A stretch of DNA of 64,000 bases from Caulobacteraceae bacterium (GCA_019748055.1 JAIEQC010000012.1:92906-156905); one strand, 5' to 3'; positions 46,890 through 55,704 are shown, counted from the first letter of the stretch. Notes: generated by a model from the letters alone, not told the origin. Translations and numbers: made by a program.

Positions 46890-47744
46890 ATGACCGGTCA
46901 CACCAGGCTTTCGGCGATCCTGATCGCCGCATCCGTTTCCCTCGCGGGGGCGGCATCCGCCCAGGACTGGACGGGACCTTACGTCACCGTTGCTCTGAGC
47001 GGCGACCTCGTCGACGACGATGAGGGGGAGATCACGCTGTTCGACACCGACCAGAACGGCACGTTCGGCGACACGGTCCGCACCAGCGGCGGGGCCGACG
47101 CCTTTTCCTCCTCGCCGACGCAGTCCGCGGGTTTCTGCGGCGGCAAGGCGAACGCCAACAACTTCGATGGGGGGTGCCAGGACGACGACGAGATCGCGGC
47201 CGGGGTGGCCGGTCGGATCGGCTGGGACTGGGCCGTCGGCGGCTTCGTCTTCGGCGTGCTGGGCGAGGCGGCGAGCGTGACCGGGCGGGACCACACCACG
47301 GCCTTCAGCATCACCCCCGCCAACTATCAGTTCGCGCGCGGCGTCGACGGTCCGGTCTATTCGGCCCGGGTCCGGGTCGGCGCGCCGATGGGACGGTGGA
47401 TGCCCTATGCGACCGCGGGCTATGCGGTGGCCGAGGTCGAGGAGACCTACAGCACGACCAACGCCGCCAACAGCTTCACGCCCCTGACCAACACGTCGGA
47501 CGCCGACGGCTTCCAGGTCGGCGGCGGGCTGGAATACGCCGTCACCGACCGCGTCCGCCTGGGCGCCGAATATCTCTACACGGCGCTGGACGTCGACGAC
47601 CCTTTGGTCGTGCGCGTCGGGCCGGGCACGGCGCCGCTGACCAACCCGTTCCGCATCGTCAATCCTTCAGGCACCGACACCCGGCGCCAGTCCGACGAGT
47701 TCAACCATCACGCCTTCCGCCTGACGGTGTCGGCGCGCTTCTGA
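46890..47744 (+). CDS. Outer-membrane beta-barrel protein
   Basis: 284 residues. A signal peptide ends ASAQ. The mature protein has repeating barrel strands (GPYVTVALSGDLV, GVAGRIGWDWAVGGFVFGVLGEA, ARVRVGAPMGRWMPYATAGYAV, GGGLEYAVTDRVRLGAEYLYT) and the terminal aromatic SARF. This is the Omp25/OmpW-like porin family common in alphaproteobacteria. It carries two cysteines in an NNFDGGC and FCGG loop that could make an external disulfide. The gggagg ribosome site supports the start, and a terminator follows. Confidence 0.85.
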   Translation: MTGHTRLSAILIAASVSLAGAASAQDWTGPYVTVALSGDLVDDDEGEITLFDTDQNGTFGDTVRTSGGADAFSSSPTQSAGFCGGKANANNFDGGCQDDDEIAAGVAGRIGWDWAVGGFVFGVLGEAASVTGRDHTTAFSITPANYQFARGVDGPVYSARVRVGAPMGRWMPYATAGYAVAEVEETYSTTNAANSFTPLTNTSDADGFQVGGGLEYAVTDRVRLGAEYLYTALDVDDPLVVRVGPGTAPLTNPFRIVNPSGTDTRRQSDEFNHHAFRLTVSARF

Positions 47745-47773
47745 ACACTGCGGCGTTCCCCCAAGACGTCGTC

Positions 47774-47807
47774 GGCCCCGGTCCCCTCGCCGGGGCCGCC
47801 TTTTTTT
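47774..47807 (+). terminator. Rho-independent terminator
   Basis: An 8-bp stem (47774-47781 with 47790-47797), an 8-base loop and seven Ts at 47801-47807. It overlaps the stop of the convergent reductase gene. Confidence 0.9.
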
Positions 47808-48310
47808 CAGGCGCGCCCGCCCGCGAACACCTTGCCCAGGATCCGCTCCAGCCACTCCTGGTCGGTCCCGTCGAAGGCGGCGGGCACGGTCGCGTCGACG
47901 TCGAACACGGCGATGAGGGCGCCGGAGGCGTCGCGGACCGGCACGACGATCTCGCTGGCCGAGCGCGAATCGCAGGCGATGTGGCCGGGAAAGGCGTGGA
48001 CGTCGGGCACGACCTGGGTCTCGCCGGTCGCCGCCGCCGCGCCGCAGACGCCCCGGCCGAACGGGATGCGCAAACAGCCCAGCGTGCCCTGGTACGGCCC
48101 GACCACCAGTTCGTTCTCCTTCGCCGGATCGACGACGTAGAAGCCCGTCCAGAAATAGTCCTCGAAGCCGTCCGCCAGCATCGACGCGACGGTGGCCATC
48201 CGCGCGGTCAGGTTCGGCTCTCCGTCCAGCACGGCCAGAATCTCCGATTCGAGCTCGGCGTAGCGGGCCGACTTGTCGGCGGGGCGGTCGTCGCGGGCGA
48301 CGTAGGCCAT
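47807..48310 (-). CDS. msrC: GAF-domain free methionine-(R)-sulfoxide reductase
   Basis: 167 residues from the ATG at 48310 with an aggaga site. A single GAF domain that holds the three cysteines of fRMsr: Cys79 (GTLGCLRIPFG), Cys89 (GRGVCGAAA) and Cys113 (GHIACDSRSASE); in E. coli the last is the catalytic one. It repairs free oxidised methionine with thioredoxin. The conserved YFWTGFYVVD segment is also present. It is a single gene, convergent with the beta-barrel gene. Confidence 0.93.
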   Translation of the reverse strand: MAYVARDDRPADKSARYAELESEILAVLDGEPNLTARMATVASMLADGFEDYFWTGFYVVDPAKENELVVGPYQGTLGCLRIPFGRGVCGAAAATGETQVVPDVHAFPGHIACDSRSASEIVVPVRDASGALIAVFDVDATVPAAFDGTDQEWLERILGKVFAGGRA

Positions 48311-48467
48311 GATGTCTCCTGGTGCGGTTCCGGACGGGCATATGGGACGGCGGTGGCCGCACCGCCACCGCTCGCCTTTCGGGAGAAAAGCGTGGCCGTC
48401 CCGCGACTTCGCGCCCCTTGTGCCTCCGCGGGTCCGTTCTGCGGCAACGCTTTGTCGCTTTTTCGCG

Positions 48468-48521
48468 TTAACCATATCGCTAAGTTCACTGGACCGGACC
48501 GCCGGTTTGGGAAATGGTTAA
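48468..48521. promoter_or_regulatory. Two TTAACCAT-type CtrA half sites upstream of the Sel1 lipoprotein
   Basis: TTAACCAT at 48468-48475 and its reverse complement ATGGTTAA at 48514-48521, 38 bp apart, within the 250-bp gap upstream of the 48561 gene. TTAACCAT is a reported CtrA-associated motif in Caulobacter. The second copy ends 39 bp before the start codon. Confidence 0.5.
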
Positions 48522-48560
48522 CGGCCGCTTGGTCGTCGTGGCGTGGGGGATGAGGGGAAC

Positions 48561-50009
48561 ATGTCCGAGCGCGGCGCAGCCGATCGTGGCCGAAGGGGAC
48601 CGGGGCGCGCCCTCGGCGTCGCCCTCGTCGCCCTTGTTTTGATCGCCGCCCTGCTGACGATGGCGGCCTGCGGCGAGCAGGCCCCGACCTTCTTCCGCCG
48701 GACCGGAGCCGACGCCAACGACGGCTGCCCCCGGCCCGCAGCCCTGACCGGCGCGGAGTTCAACGATCAGGAGCGTGGCCTTCGCGTGCTGCGCAAGGCG
48801 GCGTTCCGGGGCGACTTCTTCGCCCAGCTGGAACTCGGCTCGCGCTATGCCGCCGAGCGCGCGACCGACAAGAACATCGAGGATCCGATCGAGAGCGCCA
48901 CCTGGCTGGCCATGGCCTTGGCCAACGAGGAGGGGTTCGCCCCGATCAACCGCGTCAACCGCGGCCCGTTCGGCGGCTGGCGCCCCCTGTCGCGCTATGA
49001 CGACTGCCGCGCCCATGAGCGCGCCTCGGCCTATCGCCGGCTGGACCGCACCCTGTCGCGGATGACCCTGGAAGAGCAGGAGGCCGTCCGCGACCGCGTG
49101 ATCTACGTCCTGTCGACCCAGGACGCGCCGGGCTTCCGCACCCTGGCCCGTCTGCACGACGGCCTGTACGGGCCCTTCGGAGAGCCGCAGGACAATCCCC
49201 AGGGCCGCGAGGCCTGGGGCCGCCGGGGCAACGGTCGGGACGGCCTGGCCGCCGCGACGGGCCTGTTCCGTCGCAACGACGTCGACGCCTATCTCTACAA
49301 TTATCTGGCGGTCCAGACGGGCGACGTCGGCTCCTACGTCCTGCTGAAGGACTTCGAGCGGTCGTCGCCGAACCGGACCCAGTACGGCCGCTTCGTCGAA
49401 GCCAAGGCGCGGCAGTGGGTGCCGCCGTTCGAGTTCTACCCGAACAAGGCGCCCGCGTCGGGCGTGCCTTTCTCGGACGAGAGCCGTCCGCGCGGCGACG
49501 CCTTCGAATACGCCACAAGCCGCATCACTGAACTGCCCTTCATCCATGTGGGCCGCGCCCTGCGCTACCTGGGAATCTCCGAGATCGCCGCGGCCCAGCC
49601 GACCGCGCTCAGCAAGCGCGAGATCGAGAGCCTCGAGGCGACGCTGGGCCATCCGATGGACGGCCGGCTGTCCCTGCTGGAGCGGGTGCGCGCCATTCAG
49701 CTGGCGGCGGTCAACGGCTCGTCGGAGGCGCAGCTGGTGCTGGCCGTGATGTACGCCGAGGGCATCGGCGTGCCGATCGACTATGCCCGCAGCTTCCACT
49801 GGTTCGAGGAAGCAGCACGCCAGGGCAGCCCGGAGGCCAAGTTCGCCCTGTCGTCCTACTTCGCCCTGGGCGTCGCGGGCGTCGCCGATCAGGACAAGGC
49901 CGAGGCCGTGGTCCTGCGGATCGACTCCGCCCTCGCCGGTTTCGCGCCGTCCGCCGCTCGCCTGCAGGCCGTCCTGGCCCAGGTCTCCCGCTCGCAGCAG
50001 CGCCGATAG
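48561..50009 (+). CDS. Sel1-repeat lipoprotein
   Basis: 482 residues from the ATG at 48561, which has a gagggg site. An Arg-rich start is followed by a hydrophobic segment ending MAACGEQ (lipobox). The middle (about 70-330) is helical and charged with no clear repeats. Residues about 390-450 carry Sel1/TPR-like units (AQLVLAVMYAEGIGVPIDYARSFHWFEEAARQGSPEAKFAL), which bind partner proteins. It is expected to be anchored facing the periplasm. The next gene starts 14 bp later with no terminator, so the pair is probably one operon. Function unknown. Confidence 0.8.
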   Translation: MSERGAADRGRRGPGRALGVALVALVLIAALLTMAACGEQAPTFFRRTGADANDGCPRPAALTGAEFNDQERGLRVLRKAAFRGDFFAQLELGSRYAAERATDKNIEDPIESATWLAMALANEEGFAPINRVNRGPFGGWRPLSRYDDCRAHERASAYRRLDRTLSRMTLEEQEAVRDRVIYVLSTQDAPGFRTLARLHDGLYGPFGEPQDNPQGREAWGRRGNGRDGLAAATGLFRRNDVDAYLYNYLAVQTGDVGSYVLLKDFERSSPNRTQYGRFVEAKARQWVPPFEFYPNKAPASGVPFSDESRPRGDAFEYATSRITELPFIHVGRALRYLGISEIAAAQPTALSKREIESLEATLGHPMDGRLSLLERVRAIQLAAVNGSSEAQLVLAVMYAEGIGVPIDYARSFHWFEEAARQGSPEAKFALSSYFALGVAGVADQDKAEAVVLRIDSALAGFAPSAARLQAVLAQVSRSQQRR

Positions 50010-50023
50010 GAGGGCGCGATCCC

Positions 50024-51505
50024 ATGACCCGCAGAACCCTCCGCCGCAGCCTCGTCGCCGCCTCCGCCCTTCTGGCCGCGGGCCTCGGCGTCTCGCTGGC
50101 CCCCGAAGCGGCCTTCGCCCAGGACGCGGCCCGTGTGGAAAGCACCACGCGCCCCAACTTCGGCATCCTGCTGGATCCGCCGTCGCGCAGCGCCTCGCGT
50201 CGCGGCTCGCACCGCCGCTGGAACCGTCCGCACCACGGCCCCGGCTATCCGGGCCCCGGCTACCCCGGGCCGATCCTTCCGGGCGGCCAGGAAGAGGTCG
50301 TGCTGGTCGACTGCGGCGGCAATCCCGGGACCGGGGCCGTCGAGGACGCGGTGCGCCGCGTCCGTCCGGGCGGCACCCTGATCCTGCGGACGCGCGGGGG
50401 CCCCTGCGTCGGCTGGCTGAACGTCGACAAGCCCCTGACCATCATCGGTGAGGGCGGCTTCGACCCGCGCGACTGGGATCGCAACCCCTCCATCACCCTG
50501 CAGGCGCCGGACGGCCTGCCCTGCATGACGGTGGCCTCAGGCGTGCGGGTGAACGTGCGCGACGTCGTCTTCACCTCGCCCCACGCGGGCGAGGCCGCCT
50601 GCGTCATCGGCTACAACGCCCAGATCGAGATGAACCGCGTCGGATTCCGCCACGTGGGCGACGAGGCGGCGATCTATTTGGACGGTGGCCTGCTGGACAT
50701 CCGCAACGCCGTGATCGACGCCCAGACCGTGGCGCCGGCCATCATCGCCGACGGCGCCTCCATGACGGCCTACGACATGGTGGTCTACGGGGCTCAGTCC
50801 GGTCTGGAAGTCACGCCGGGCGCCGGCCAGACCGTCACCATCTCCACCACGACGCTGAAGGGCGTCGGCGTGCCCAACAACTTCGGGCCGCGCAGCATCG
50901 GCATGGTCGTGCGCTCCGGCCGCGACTACGGCCGGGTCGAGGTCACCAACACCAAGATCTGCGGCTACGTCGAGGGCGTGGCGGTCGAGGGGGCCTCGGT
51001 CGCGATCAGCGACAGCAACATCTGCCGCACCGACAAGGGCGTGGTCCTCTACAACGGCGAGCTGACCCTGAAGGACAGCCGCATCGTCGCCGACACCGTC
51101 GGCGTCGCGGCCGCCTCGGGCCGGGCCATCGTCACCGACAACACCTTCGCCCGAGTGCGCGAGGTGATCTATGCCGAGCCCCGCGCCGTGGTCGAGGCGG
51201 CCGACAACCTGGTCTGGTCCCAGAGCCTGTGCCGCGCCCGCTTCCGCGAGCGGGGCCGGACGGGCCGGTACGAGCCCTACTGGACCGGCGGCCAGGGATG
51301 GCAGTGCGCCTACGGTTCGTATCCGCAGGACTGGTACGAGGAGGACGAGGCCCTGCTCGGCATCCCCTACGAGGATCACGGCTACACGCTGGGCGGCTAT
51401 GACGACTACCGCCAGGGCTACGGCTGGTACGACCGCGACGGCCGCTACATCCAGGATCGCTCCTACTACGGCGACGACCGCTGGTCGGAGCGCCGGCGGC
51501 GGTAG
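50024..51505 (+). CDS. Secreted right-handed beta-helix protein
   Basis: 493 residues. A twin-Arg-rich signal peptide (ending AFAQ) is followed by a Pro/Gly/Arg-rich stretch with GPGYPGP repeats (65-85). A parallel beta-helix domain of the pectate-lyase/PbH1 type runs about 90-420, with short strand repeats such as DVVFTSPHAGEAACVIG, GFRHVGDEAAIYLDGGLLDIRN and ISDSNICRTDKGVVLYNGELTLKDSRIVADTVGV. The tail is very rich in Tyr, Asp and Arg (about 430-493). No catalytic site of a known lyase or hydrolase is apparent, so it may bind or scaffold polysaccharide. It is paired with the Sel1 lipoprotein gene. Confidence 0.8.
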   Translation: MTRRTLRRSLVAASALLAAGLGVSLAPEAAFAQDAARVESTTRPNFGILLDPPSRSASRRGSHRRWNRPHHGPGYPGPGYPGPILPGGQEEVVLVDCGGNPGTGAVEDAVRRVRPGGTLILRTRGGPCVGWLNVDKPLTIIGEGGFDPRDWDRNPSITLQAPDGLPCMTVASGVRVNVRDVVFTSPHAGEAACVIGYNAQIEMNRVGFRHVGDEAAIYLDGGLLDIRNAVIDAQTVAPAIIADGASMTAYDMVVYGAQSGLEVTPGAGQTVTISTTTLKGVGVPNNFGPRSIGMVVRSGRDYGRVEVTNTKICGYVEGVAVEGASVAISDSNICRTDKGVVLYNGELTLKDSRIVADTVGVAAASGRAIVTDNTFARVREVIYAEPRAVVEAADNLVWSQSLCRARFRERGRTGRYEPYWTGGQGWQCAYGSYPQDWYEEDEALLGIPYEDHGYTLGGYDDYRQGYGWYDRDGRYIQDRSYYGDDRWSERRRR

Positions 51506-51575
51506 GCCCGGCAGGACTCGAACCTGCAACCAGACCGTTATGAGCGGTCGGCTCTAACCATTGAGCTACGGGCCC
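51503..51575 (-). tRNA. tRNA-Ile2 (CAT anticodon, lysidine-modified)
   Basis: A 73-base cloverleaf: acceptor GGGCCCG pairs with CGGGCCT (one G-U), D arm with TAGCTC and GGTTAGAGC, anticodon stem gaccg/cggtc around the loop ctCATaa, T arm GCAGG...CCTGC with TTCGAGT. CCA is not encoded. The CAT anticodon could be Met or Ile2; the D loop without an extra T and the C4-G69, C5-G68 pairs recognised by TilS match ileX-type tRNA-Ile2. Its last three bases overlap the stop codon of the beta-helix gene on the other strand. Confidence 0.85.
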
Positions 51576-51612
51576 CCGCGGGCGGGCTCGCGGCGTAGCA
51601 GCCGCCGCGCCC

Positions 51613-51724
51613 GCCCTCAAGCAGCGCGTCGGCCCTCAAGCAGCGAGCCGCCGCGCGGCGAGCGGTAGGGCAAAGAGGATGCCCGCCCTCAAGCAGCGAG
51701 CGACCGCGTCGCGAGCGGTAGGGC
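51613..51724 (-). repeat. REP-like hairpin repeats between rnpB and tRNA-Ile2
   Basis: Two 40-bp copies (51632-51671, 51685-51724) share identical flanks (gccctcaagcagcga ... gagcggtagggc) around a 13-base hairpin. A third, truncated copy is at 51613-51631. The inner stems differ by paired changes that keep base pairing (gccgc/gcggc versus gcgac/gtcgc). Confidence 0.75.
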
Positions 51725-51739
51725 CACCAAAGAGAGAAG

Positions 51740-52114
51740 CGCCAGACGGTCTGTAAGCCGGGTTCTGTCCCCGCAAGCGGGTGACGGTCATTCCTCTGGA
51801 CCGCCCCTCGCGGAGCGGTTCTCGCGACCAACCCGGACGTCTCGGGCGGTGAACCCTGCGGGCGAACCCGCGCGACGTCCCTATTCGGTCTTGCTCCCGG
51901 CGGGGCTTGCCATGCCGTCCACGTTGCCGGGGACGCGGTGGGCTCTTACCCCACCCTTTCACCCTTGCTCCGACCGGGGTCGGAGCGGTTTGCTTTCTGT
52001 GGCGCTGTCCCTCGGGTCGCCCCGGGCGGGAGTTACCCGCCGCCGTTTCACCGTGGAGCCCGGACTTTCCTCGACGAGGCCGAAACCCCGCCGCGACCGC
52101 CCGACCGTCTGGCG
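51740..52114 (-). ncRNA. rnpB: RNase P RNA (bacterial type A)
   Basis: About 375 bases on the minus strand. The 5' and 3' ends form the P1 helix: 12 bases at 52103-52114 pair with 51740-51751. All conserved cores are present in order on the minus strand: gaggaaagtccgggctcc (52054-52072 region), the agggtgaaagggtggggt and agagcccaccg segment, and near the 3' end gacagaacccggcttacag. The RNA is the catalytic part of RNase P, which matures tRNA 5' ends. It lies between the amidase gene and the REP-like repeats. Confidence 0.95.
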
Positions 52115-52156
52115 AGGCGACAGATGCGCCTTGCAAGGCTCGCCGTCAAACCGGTC

Positions 52157-52921
52157 CTAGTTCAGCACGCCCGTCACGCTCTCCGCGCTGGCCAACTGCA
52201 GCAGGCCCACCAGCCGCGCGCGGGTCTCGCCGTCGGCGACGCCGTCGACCGCCGCCGGCCGCCAGTGGCGCTGGAAAGCCTCCACGGTAAGGCGCAGCTC
52301 CTCGTCATAGACGGTCCGCGCCGTGACGCCGTAGCCCAGCCGGTGCAGGCCGGCGCTCAGCACCGTCACCCCGATGCCCTCATCGCCGGGGCTCAAGGGC
52401 GCGCCCAGCGCCGCGACCCGCTCCATCGCCGGTTCGAACCACAGGCCGTGATGCGCCTCGGCCAGCCGCTTCCACGGGAAGCGCTCGCCCGGGTCCTGCT
52501 TGCGGTCGGGCGCCAGGTCGGAATGGCCGATGATGCGGACGTCCGGGATCGACCAGCGCGAGCGCACGTCGCCGACCAGGGCGATCACCGCGGCGACCTG
52601 CGCCTCAGGAAAGTCGCGATAGCCCCACTCATGGCCCGGATTGACGATCTCGATGCCGATCGAGGCGGCGTTGCAGTCGGTTTCGCCCTGCCACACGCCC
52701 TTGCCGGCGTGCCAGGCGCGGCGCTCCTCGGGGACCAGCCGCAGGATCGATCCGTCTTCGTCGACGACGTAGTGGGACGACACCCGCGCCTCGGGATCGC
52801 GCAGGCGGGCCACGGCCTCCTCGGCCGCCTGCATGCCGGTGTAGTGCAGCACCAGCATGTCCGGCGGCGCGCGGCGGGCGTCGAAGTTGGGAGAGGGCGC
52901 CTCGACGATCGTCAGAGACAT
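52157..52921 (-). CDS. N-acetylmuramoyl-L-alanine amidase with peptidoglycan-binding domain (AmiD type)
   Basis: 254 residues. Amidase_2 domain (about 1-165): MLVLHYTGM with the first zinc His, SSHYVVDEDG, AWHAGKG, IGIEIVNPG and the second zinc site IGHSDLAPDRKQDPGERFPW. A PG_binding_1 domain (about 180-245) follows (LSAGLHRLGYGV, TVEAFQRHWRP-AAVDGVAD). There is no signal peptide, so it may act on recycled anhydro-muropeptides in the cytoplasm like AmpD, or be exported by an unrecognised route. It begins 7 bp after the membrane protein gene on the same strand. Confidence 0.9.
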   Translation of the reverse strand: MSLTIVEAPSPNFDARRAPPDMLVLHYTGMQAAEEAVARLRDPEARVSSHYVVDEDGSILRLVPEERRAWHAGKGVWQGETDCNAASIGIEIVNPGHEWGYRDFPEAQVAAVIALVGDVRSRWSIPDVRIIGHSDLAPDRKQDPGERFPWKRLAEAHHGLWFEPAMERVAALGAPLSPGDEGIGVTVLSAGLHRLGYGVTARTVYDEELRLTVEAFQRHWRPAAVDGVADGETRARLVGLLQLASAESVTGVLN

Positions 52922-52928
52922 CCCGGGA

Positions 52929-53246
52929 TCAGCGCCGGTCCCAGCCGTAGGCGACCCAGGTCCCGTCGACCTTCTTCGCCTCGATTATCTCGGGATCGGT
53001 CGCCCGGCGCGTCTTGCCGCCGAACGCCCGGCGCGCCCGGAAGGCGAAGGCGGCCAGCGCCAGCACCAGACCACCGACCACCGCCATCACGGCCACCGCT
53101 GCGGCGGCGAACACCGCCAGCACCGCGCCCACGGCCATGGCGCACGCGGCGGCCACGACGCCGAACAGGGCGGTGAACGGTCCCATCAGGCCGCGTCCCT
53201 TGCGGGCGTCGGGTCCGAGGGCGGCGAGGCGGTCGAACTGGGTCAT
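52929..53246 (-). CDS. Small membrane protein, unknown function
   Basis: 105 residues from the ATG at 53246 (ggaag site). Two closely spaced hydrophobic segments (about 22-40 and 42-70) with an Ala/Val-rich core, then a basic stretch (RARRAFGGKTRR) and a C-terminal WVAYGWDRR. The layout suggests two membrane helices and a cytoplasmic tail. The family is widespread in alphaproteobacteria with no assigned role that I know. It is co-oriented with, and 7 bp from, the amidase gene. Confidence 0.68.
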   Translation of the reverse strand: MTQFDRLAALGPDARKGRGLMGPFTALFGVVAAACAMAVGAVLAVFAAAAVAVMAVVGGLVLALAAFAFRARRAFGGKTRRATDPEIIEAKKVDGTWVAYGWDRR

Positions 53247-53337
53247 GCGTCTTCCTTCAACCTTCGCAATGTCGTCGCGACCGGATGAACGGTCAAGGAA
53301 CGCCCCGTTCACGCCTCGGTGTCCGGGACGTTTCGCC

Positions 53338-55119
53338 TCACCCGAACGGACGGTCGGCCAGCACCACGGCGCCTTCGCGGCGCATTCGGTCGGCCTCGAC
53401 GCGGCGCGCCAGGGCCTGGGCCTGCGGGTCCTGGGCCACGCCGCCCAGGAAGACCAGGGCCCGCGCCGCCTCGCCCGAGACGCCGAAGGCTTCCGACAGC
53501 GCCTCCCACGGCGACAGGGGCGTCGGGAACCGCTTCAGGCGGATGCGCGCGTCGGCCGGGATCTTGGCCAGTTCGCGGGCCTTGGCGATGGCCTCCTCCA
53601 GCCCGCCCAGCTGGTCGACTAGGCCCAGCTGCAGCGCCTGGGCGCCGGTCCAGACGCGGCCCTTGGCGATCTCGCGCACCCGCGCCGGCGGCAGGTCGCG
53701 CCCGCGCGCCACCCGCACGACGAAGTCCTCATAGACGCGGTCCATCTGGGCAGAGATCTTGGCCCGCTGCTCGGCGGTCCAGGGTTGGGAGATGTCATAG
53801 GCGTCGGCGAACTCGCCGCCGACCGACAGCCCGCGCACGTCCACGCCGAACCGGCCCAGGGCGTCGGCCAGCACGAACTTGCCGCCGAACACGCCGATGG
53901 AGCCCGTCAGCGTCGCCGGCTGGGCCACGATGTGGTCCGCCTCCGCGCTGATCCAGTAGCCGCCGGACGCCGCATAGGCGCCCATGGACACCACCACCGG
54001 CTTGCCCGCCTTCTGCGCCGCGCGCACCGCCGCGGCGATCTGTTCCGACGCCTCCGGCGAGCCGCCGGGCGAGGAGACACGCAGCACGATCGCCTTGACC
54101 GCCTTGTCCTCGATCGCGTCGTAGATGGCCTCGGCCGTGTCGTCCGACATGATGCTGGAGCCGCCGCCGAACGGATCGCCGCCGCCTCCGGTGCCCGTCA
54201 TGATCGCGCCCTCGGCATAGACGATGGCGATGGCGTCCGAGCCCGTGCCCTCGCGCGCGCCCTTGGCGTCGACGTAGTCGCCGAACTCCACGATCTCGGC
54301 GCCGCGCCCTGCCCGGCGCTTGGCCTCGGCCTCGGCCTGTTCGACCTCGCCCAAGTGAGTGATCAGACCGCGCGCCCGCGCCTGCTCGGCGGTGTAGGGG
54401 CCCGCCTCGACCACGGCCTTCAGGGCCGCCGGCGTCATCTTGCGGTCGGTCGCCGCCGCGGCGATCGCGCTGTCGTAGATCGAGCCGACCCAAGCCAGCG
54501 TCGCCTCGCGGTGCGCGGCGGTGAAGTCCGACTGGGTGTAGACGTTGACGGCGTTCTTGTACTCGTAGCGCTGCTCGAACTGAGGATCGACGCCGTACTT
54601 CTCGAAGGCGCGGCCGAAGAAGACTTCCTCCGTCGCCATGCCGGTCATCTGGAAGCTGGCGCTCTGCTGCATCCACAGCTCCGACGCCGAGGCCCCGACC
54701 ATGTAGGCCGAGACCGAAGATCCCATGGGCATGAAGCCCTGCGAGTGGGCGATCACCACCTTGCCCTTGGCCCGCAGACGACGGACCGCCTGGCGCACCT
54801 CGTCGGCGGCGGCGGGCGTCAGTCCCATCTCCGGCAGGCGCAGCAGCACCACCTTGACCGCGGCGTCGTCGCCCGCCTGAGCCAGGCCGTCGACGATCTC
54901 GATGACCGACAGGCCGGCCCCGCCGAAGCTCAGCGGATTGGTCGAAGGGCTGTCGCTGACGCCCTGGCGCAAGTCCAGCTCCAGCACCGTGTTGCGCGGG
55001 ATCGACGGCTTGGAGCCGGCCGAGGCCGCCGCCATCATGATCAGCGCGATCGGCACGATCACGAGGAACAGCACCAGCCCGGTGAAGACGCCGAGCACGG
55101 TCAGGAAGAATTGTTTCAT
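53338..55119 (-). CDS. sppA: Signal peptide peptidase SppA, long (67K) type
   Basis: 593 residues, two fused peptidase S49 units as in E. coli SppA. One N-terminal membrane helix (about 5-30). The catalytic dyad can be placed: Lys188 (YEYKNAVN) in the first half and Ser385 (GAYAASGGYW) in the second, matching Lys209 and Ser409 of E. coli. LRVSSPGGSPEASEQ precedes the serine. It degrades cleaved signal peptides in the inner membrane facing the periplasm. Confidence 0.95.
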   Translation of the reverse strand: MKQFFLTVLGVFTGLVLFLVIVPIALIMMAAASAGSKPSIPRNTVLELDLRQGVSDSPSTNPLSFGGAGLSVIEIVDGLAQAGDDAAVKVVLLRLPEMGLTPAAADEVRQAVRRLRAKGKVVIAHSQGFMPMGSSVSAYMVGASASELWMQQSASFQMTGMATEEVFFGRAFEKYGVDPQFEQRYEYKNAVNVYTQSDFTAAHREATLAWVGSIYDSAIAAAATDRKMTPAALKAVVEAGPYTAEQARARGLITHLGEVEQAEAEAKRRAGRGAEIVEFGDYVDAKGAREGTGSDAIAIVYAEGAIMTGTGGGGDPFGGGSSIMSDDTAEAIYDAIEDKAVKAIVLRVSSPGGSPEASEQIAAAVRAAQKAGKPVVVSMGAYAASGGYWISAEADHIVAQPATLTGSIGVFGGKFVLADALGRFGVDVRGLSVGGEFADAYDISQPWTAEQRAKISAQMDRVYEDFVVRVARGRDLPPARVREIAKGRVWTGAQALQLGLVDQLGGLEEAIAKARELAKIPADARIRLKRFPTPLSPWEALSEAFGVSGEAARALVFLGGVAQDPQAQALARRVEADRMRREGAVVLADRPFG

Positions 55120-55347
55120 GGGAGGATCGTCGTCCGGTTCCGGTCAGCCGAGGCGGCGCGAAGCCAGAACCATAGGGGCCGAACCGTCACCGTCAAATGA
55201 ACCTCCCGTAACGAGCGAAAGCCTGGTCTTCCGCGTCGATGCTGCAATGCGGCGCCCACGATTGATGCGGAGGTCCGAAATCCCTATATCGACGCCCTCA
55301 GAGCGGGGGCTGGATCGCCCCGCGTCGCTTCGAAGGCCGCACTCCCC

Positions 55348-55704
55348 ATGCTGGTCACCCTGATGAAGTCCAAGCTGCACCGCGCCGTCGTGACGCAGGC
55401 CGACCTCGACTACGAGGGCTCGATCGCGATCGACAGCGACCTGCTGGACGCCGCCGACATCCTGCCGCACGAGCAGGTGGACGTGCTGAACATCACCACC
55501 GGCGCGCGCTTCACGACCTACGCCATCCCCGCCCCGCGCGGCTCGCGCGTGATCGGCGTCAACGGCGCCGCCGCCCGCCTGGTGCAGAAGAACGACCGCG
55601 TCATCGTCGTCACCTACGGCCAGCTGCCGCAGGAAGAGGCCCGCAACTACAGCCCGACCGTCGTCCTGCTGGACGACGATAACCGCATCAAGCGCGCGGC
55701 TTGA
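55348..55704 (+). CDS. panD: Aspartate 1-decarboxylase
   Basis: 118 residues. The self-cleavage site Gly24-Ser25 is in YEGSIAID, giving the pyruvoyl group on Ser25. [19 protein letters not shown] and [10 protein letters not shown] match PanD. The start at 55348 is supported by alignment of [12 protein letters not shown] with the E. coli N-terminus. It makes beta-alanine for pantothenate and coenzyme A. The 3' end overlaps the end of the ogt gene by 17 bases on the opposite strand. No other pan gene is near. Confidence 0.96.
   Translation: MLVTLMKSKLHRAVVTQADLDYEGSIAIDSDLLDAADILPHEQVDVLNITTGARFTTYAIPAPRGSRVIGVNGAAARLVQKNDRVIVVTYGQLPQEEARNYSPTVVLLDDDNRIKRAA

Noticed and set aside
50024..51505. 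A pectate lyase
   Set aside because: The beta-helix shape is there but no Asp/Arg catalytic cluster of lyases can be placed.
51613..51724. A CRISPR array
   Set aside because: Only two full copies with a 13-bp separation and no spacer-like unique sequence; the copies are hairpins and the flanks are conserved.
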